Shown here: positions 61,301 to 64,000 of the stretch, in pieces | Position numbering within the stretch: position 1 is the stretch's first letter | How the letters are laid out: every line of letters begins with the position of its first letter | NCBI GenBank assembly: GCA_017517815.1 | Contig: JAFWYA010000021.1 | Coordinates: 1 to 64,000 of the forward strand | Origin: Clostridia bacterium | Lineage (GTDB): Bacteria; Bacillota_A; Clostridia; Christensenellales; Aristaeellaceae | DNA length: 64,000 bases | Direction of reading: 5' to 3' | Notes under the pieces: generated by a model | The model's input: only the letters and a program-made list of their open reading frames with translations | Databases searched by the model: none | Told to the model about the DNA's origin: nothing | Made by a program: the position numbers and the translations under genes

Positions 61301-64000
61301 CTGGATGGCCGTCCCATCAGCGGCGTTACCTTCGACATCTACCATAATGATCAGTACAGTTCTGACTACGCAGGCTCCATGACCACCGGCGCGGATGGCG
61401 TTGCAATCTCGCCCCCGCTGCGCAAAGGCGACTATCTGGTGGTGGAACATGAGAATCCTACCGGCTATGTGTACGAACTGGTGGAACTGGAAGCCACGGT
61501 AAAGGCCAGCGAAACCACCTGGCTTGATGCAGACAATCAGCCCATTCAGGGCCGCATCCGCATCGTGAAGAAGGATGCTCTGACCGGCGATCTGCTGGCG
61601 GGTGCAGAGTTCACGATCACCCGGATCAGCGGCATCCCAGCTCATAACGGCGCTGATGATGGTGAAATCGTTGCTACCATAACCACCGGCGCAGATGGTA
61701 CTGCTGAATCTCCGATGCTGACCTACGGCACCTACCGCATCACCGAAACCAAGGCTCCTGACCACTTTGTGCTTGCTGATTTCTCCACAGATGTAACGAT
61801 TTCTGAGGATAACATGCAGCCCATTGAGGTGGTTGTGGAGAATGAACCCACCAAGGGCCATATTCGTCTGACCAAGACGGACAGCCTTGCAGGAACGCCT
61901 ATTGCCGGTGTTCAGTTTGATATTTTCAATGCTGCTGGAGAACTGGTAGGCACCATGACCACAGATGAAAACGGCGTTGCTGTTTCTCCTGCACTGACCA
62001 AGGGCAGCTACACCGTCCGGGAACATGAAAACCCTACCGGTTATGTGGCTGCGCTGGCTGAGATGCCTGCTGTGGTCTATTCCGACGAAACCACCGACCT
62101 GGCCGTGACCAACGATCCTATTCAGGGCAAGATCCGCATCGTGAAGAAAGATCAGCTGACCGGTGATCTGCTGGCGGGCGCTGAATTCACGATCACGCGC
62201 GTTTCCGGCATTCCCGCTCATAACGGCGCAGGCAATGGTGAAGTGGTCGCCATGATCACCACCAACGAAAATGGCGTCGCTGAAACGCCCCTGCTGACCT
62301 ACGGCACCTATCAGATCAAAGAAACCGTTGTCCCTGAACATTTTGTGGACAACGGTTTTTCTGTGGAAGTCACCATTTCGGATGACAACTTGAAGACCTA
62401 TGAGGTGGTCGCAGAAAACGAGCCTGCCAAGGGATGGCTGAAGCTGACCAAGACCAACAGCCTGGACGGCCATCCCATCGCAGGGGTCACTTTCAACGTG
62501 TACTACTACGATGATTACGGCACTGGCCTTGCCTGCACCATGACTACGGATGAGAACGGCGTCGCTGTTTCTCCTGCGCTTCGCAAGGGCAGGTATCTGG
62601 TGCAGGAAGAAGATGAGCCTGTCGGCTATGTTCACGATCTGGCGGAGCTGACCGCCATCGTCAACCCGGATGAAACCACCGAGCTTTCTGTTACCAACGA
62701 ACCCATCCAGGGTATCCTTCGTATCCGCAAGCTGGACGAGCTGACCGGCGAAGCCCTGGCGGGTGCAGAGTTCACCATCACGCGCATCAGCGGTCTGCCC
62801 TCCCACAACGGCGAGGGTGACGGCGAGGTTGTCGCGGTCATCACCACGGACGCCAACGGTATCGCTGTAACGCCGCTGCTTCCTTATGGTGTGTACCAGG
62901 TGGATGAAACCAAGGTTCCTCCTCATTTCGTGGATAACGACTTCTCCACTGAAATGGTCATTAACGAGGAAAACTTCTGCACCTACGAAATCGACGTGGA
63001 GAACGAACCCACCAAAGGCTGGCTGCGACTGACCAAGACGGACCGTGAAAACGGCAATCCCATTGCTGGCGTGGTGTTCGATGTTTACTACGCCGACCAA
63101 TACGGTCAGGGGCTTGCCACCACCATGGTCACGGATGCAAACGGCGCCGCCATGTCTGAACCTCTCCGCAAGGGTCAGTACACCGTTCAGGAACGCGGCG
63201 CAACCGAAGGATATGTGTTTGAACAGATCCTTCTGGACGCAACCGTCCATTCTGACGAAACCACGGAGCTGACCGCCACCAACCAGCCTGTGCTGGTGCA
63301 GCTGAAGATCTACAAGCGCGATGTGGATGAATACTCCGGCAATCCTGCTGATGCTCCCGGCACTCGCGGCGACGGCGTTCTGACCGGCGCAGAGTTCCAG
63401 GTGCTTGCTGCCGAGGACATCACGGATCGTCAGGGCAATGTGATTCACACCAAGGGGGATGTGGTCGTTTCTTCCATCAAGACGGCTGGCACAGATGCTT
63501 CCATTACCACGGACAAACTCTGGCCCGGTCTGTATCAGGTGGTGGAGCTGACGCCGCCTATCGGCTATCAGCCCAGCGATAAGCCCATCGCCATTGATGC
63601 CCGCGACACCGCCAAGCAGTCTGAGAAAGCCGTCATCACCTATGAAGGCGTCATCACCAATGAGATCAAGTACGGCGCACAGGCCATCGTCAAGCTGCTG
63701 GGTGACGGTACTGCTGCAGCAGATCCCACCCGCGTGGAAACACCCGAACCCGGCGCTGAGTTCCGCGTATATCTCCAGAAGGCTGGCTCCTATGACAACG
63801 CCCGCGACATTGAGCGCGATTACCTCGTCACCGATGCCAATGGCTATGCCATGACAAAGGCATTGCCCTATGGTGTGTATGTGCTGGAACAGGTGAAGGG
63901 TAAGGAGGGTTACGAGATCAAAGGCCCGATCACCTTTGAGATTGACGGCACAGAAAGTCTTGTGAACCCGCCGCCCCTGACGCTTTCTGACCAGCCCATC
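58400..64000 (+). CDS. Giant thioester/CnaB (SpaA-type) surface adhesin, 3' end outside the window
   Basis: The first 1867 codons of an open reading frame without a stop. It has a signal peptide (to about residue 30) and an acidic Glu/Asp/Pro-rich stretch (about 35-190). A thioester-type domain follows, with Cys516 in YTVYCLEHL and Gln595 in AGQFAIREV as the predicted Cys-Gln crosslink pair. From about residue 775 a series of Cna-B/SpaA domains begins, each with Lys in KTD/KKD and Glu in ETxAPxGY-like strands that can form isopeptide bonds. They alternate type A (KGHIRLTKTD) and type B (GIPAHNG). GGAGG lies 6 nt upstream. Sorting signal expected beyond the window. Confidence 0.85.
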   Translation, partial: MRKTTLIKALALLLSFAMLMTGLPAPSIAETIATPTDTVIEQSEEIVIEDEQPVEEVPDEPLVPDEETELPPIEDEMTTEPENPMEDDEDATFPEDNPPADDGTGDLPTDDVDPETEAEEPSGDDPVTDDEPIEEQPEETQPDEEIEIPDVPAEDEETELPSVEDDPTEDDFIPEGEPLDEPIVIEHPVKAAIDANGYAYLMAEDGFDAYSAPDMSEHIFTVHAGVLLVTDFMDEDAWNIIEVQFLTAGGEALTAYAYADDLPDTLLERSVLDEIALTTNFALVFVGDGKVAIFEVDGEAPYVEELPPVELPEEPEEPVEQPTVPDEEELFFEDELPEEQMLADEGAFVLVSTDTRSFLGVDDSAADDYEGDLYLGYFVSDAIVQVESIEQDAQGRSWYLVRYLYGDTHADGTLKWTDTDLIYVLAGETYGTDDTELTVTDFAFPYAPMTYALRSTPMNGFSLRDISASLGNFYVGQTGLHGSSGKDSEYLQIATLAGYGKIYATPHYLEGYTVYCLEHLLPGPGERSSSGGYQPTGPYTVVDLASYMATPGYSGVMYKESTMHAIGWVLRHTVPFMELNRSDSDNRTWSRVAGQFAIREVIKQLEGSQYVRDYWDMDDFYAASNNAPAVYLEYARWLAANGIARGSMTGKITVSNKSVTSVNGKTIGTVTLTTDADLIRISKSYGTVTGNTYGSDSSYYYLNSGDTITISSSASSFSFKAESMSSPDEEAGFVVGVPYEAIQKLLIPIEGLPYPIKSVTVSFDIPYGSVSVTKTDFNTGKVLAGATFDLISGSTVIQSMTTGADGVVTFTNVPPGTYTIRERTAPEGYTLGSMNVQTVNVSNGQTSRVTFANEKITARIKIVKKDSLTGDKLAGAAFKITRLSGPAVVSGMAIGDSITIVTDVNGVIETGWLEWGRYRIEETAAPEGFLLTGYSTEINAYENGKTYSFEVENEPMTGYIHLEKTDRLDGRPISGVTFDIYHNDQYSSDYAGSMTTGADGVAISPPLRKGDYLVVEHENPTGYVYELVELEATVKASETTWLDADNQPIQGRIRIVKKDALTGDLLAGAEFTITRISGIPAHNGADDGEIVATITTGADGTAESPMLTYGTYRITETKAPDHFVLADFSTDVTISEDNMQPIEVVVENEPTKGHIRLTKTDSLAGTPIAGVQFDIFNAAGELVGTMTTDENGVAVSPALTKGSYTVREHENPTGYVAALAEMPAVVYSDETTDLAVTNDPIQGKIRIVKKDQLTGDLLAGAEFTITRVSGIPAHNGAGNGEVVAMITTNENGVAETPLLTYGTYQIKETVVPEHFVDNGFSVEVTISDDNLKTYEVVAENEPAKGWLKLTKTNSLDGHPIAGVTFNVYYYDDYGTGLACTMTTDENGVAVSPALRKGRYLVQEEDEPVGYVHDLAELTAIVNPDETTELSVTNEPIQGILRIRKLDELTGEALAGAEFTITRISGLPSHNGEGDGEVVAVITTDANGIAVTPLLPYGVYQVDETKVPPHFVDNDFSTEMVINEENFCTYEIDVENEPTKGWLRLTKTDRENGNPIAGVVFDVYYADQYGQGLATTMVTDANGAAMSEPLRKGQYTVQERGATEGYVFEQILLDATVHSDETTELTATNQPVLVQLKIYKRDVDEYSGNPADAPGTRGDGVLTGAEFQVLAAEDITDRQGNVIHTKGDVVVSSIKTAGTDASITTDKLWPGLYQVVELTPPIGYQPSDKPIAIDARDTAKQSEKAVITYEGVITNEIKYGAQAIVKLLGDGTAAADPTRVETPEPGAEFRVYLQKAGSYDNARDIERDYLVTDANGYAMTKALPYGVYVLEQVKGKEGYEIKGPITFEIDGTESLVNPPPLTLSDQPI
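61547..62986 (+). repeat. Tandem two-domain (A-B) super-repeat in the adhesin, about 580 bp unit
   Basis: Type B modules begin near 61547, 62123 and 62708 (576 and 585 bp spacing). Each is followed by a type A module near 61850, 62430 and 63010. The B modules share GDLLAGAEFTITR and a SGIPAHNG-like loop; DNA identity is high enough to see by eye, so expansion/contraction by recombination is likely. Confidence 0.75.

Larger units (their letters stand above)
51657..64000. mobile_element. Integrative (conjugative) element integrated at tRNA-Arg, left part
   Basis: Starts at the tRNA-Arg 3' fragment and runs off the window. It carries arm-type direct repeats, a low-GC two-gene cargo, parA-parB, a replication/HTH protein of the type common in clostridial conjugative elements, a sortase and a CnaB adhesin. 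Integrase, relaxase and VirB4-like genes are not in the window, so conjugative ability is inferred. Confidence 0.75.

Noticed and set aside
60530..63448. A 972-codon open frame on the minus strand
   Set aside because: It is antisense to the CnaB repeats of the adhesin; its length comes from codon bias of the repeated plus-strand gene, it has no ribosome-binding site and no family resemblance.

Overview
The window reads as a GC-rich chromosome of an anaerobic, endospore-forming member of the Bacillota (Clostridia-like, probably gut-associated). The evidence is a gpr-spoIIP pair, a sigma-K-like factor, the Firmicute-style ylxM-ffh-rpsP-khpA-rimM-trmD operon, AGGAGG ribosome-binding sites with several TTG/GTG starts, and many glycan-active enzymes. 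No finer taxonomic call is made.

Bases 1-51600 are chromosomal. 1-6200 holds a two-domain ABC permease (cut at its 5' end), a ferritin-like helical protein, a class II Fic protein behind a duplicated promoter/operator, a C-terminally damaged sigma-K gene and a GH1 beta-glucosidase. 6200-14500 holds an AT-rich HD hydrolase, an rRNA methyltransferase, a P-loop kinase, an XRE/TPR regulator, a split-barrel lipid-exported protein, the glpQ-gpsA pair divergent from a DeoR regulator, and a GT1 glycosyltransferase. 14500-24500 is a long minus-strand run: secreted C39-like protease, GT2 synthase, TGS-nucleoside kinase, exonuclease, BaiN-type flavoprotein, RpiR regulator, SurE and a holin-like membrane protein. 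24100-30000 is the SRP/S16/tRNA-modification operon followed by spoIIP and gpr.

30000-41400 is a plus-strand block: a type IIA topoisomerase pair (parE-parC most likely), a methyltransferase, an LRR lipoprotein, a peptidoglycan-binding phosphodiester glycosidase, then a heterodimeric ABC exporter. 41400-50040 is a carbohydrate region (GH2, secreted propeller-like protein, PHP hydrolase, GH78 rhamnosidase, a GH101/GH129-like protein), read from divergent promoters, one of them covered by a perfect palindrome. 50040-51570 holds an SDR and a VUT/YhhQ-type transporter behind a likely preQ1-type attenuator.

At 51609-51655 lies the 3' half of a tRNA-Arg(CCT) gene on the minus strand without its 5' half. 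This is the signature of a left attachment site, so everything from about 51657 to beyond the window end is taken as an integrative element. It carries, in order, direct repeats, a lower-GC two-gene cargo unit (FRG-domain protein plus a helical protein with an RX4H motif) that is a candidate uncharacterised defence system, parA-parB, a replication/HTH protein with pentapeptide repeats, a class B-like sortase, and a giant thioester/CnaB surface adhesin that runs off the right edge. The intact tRNA, the integrase and the conjugation genes are predicted to lie further right.
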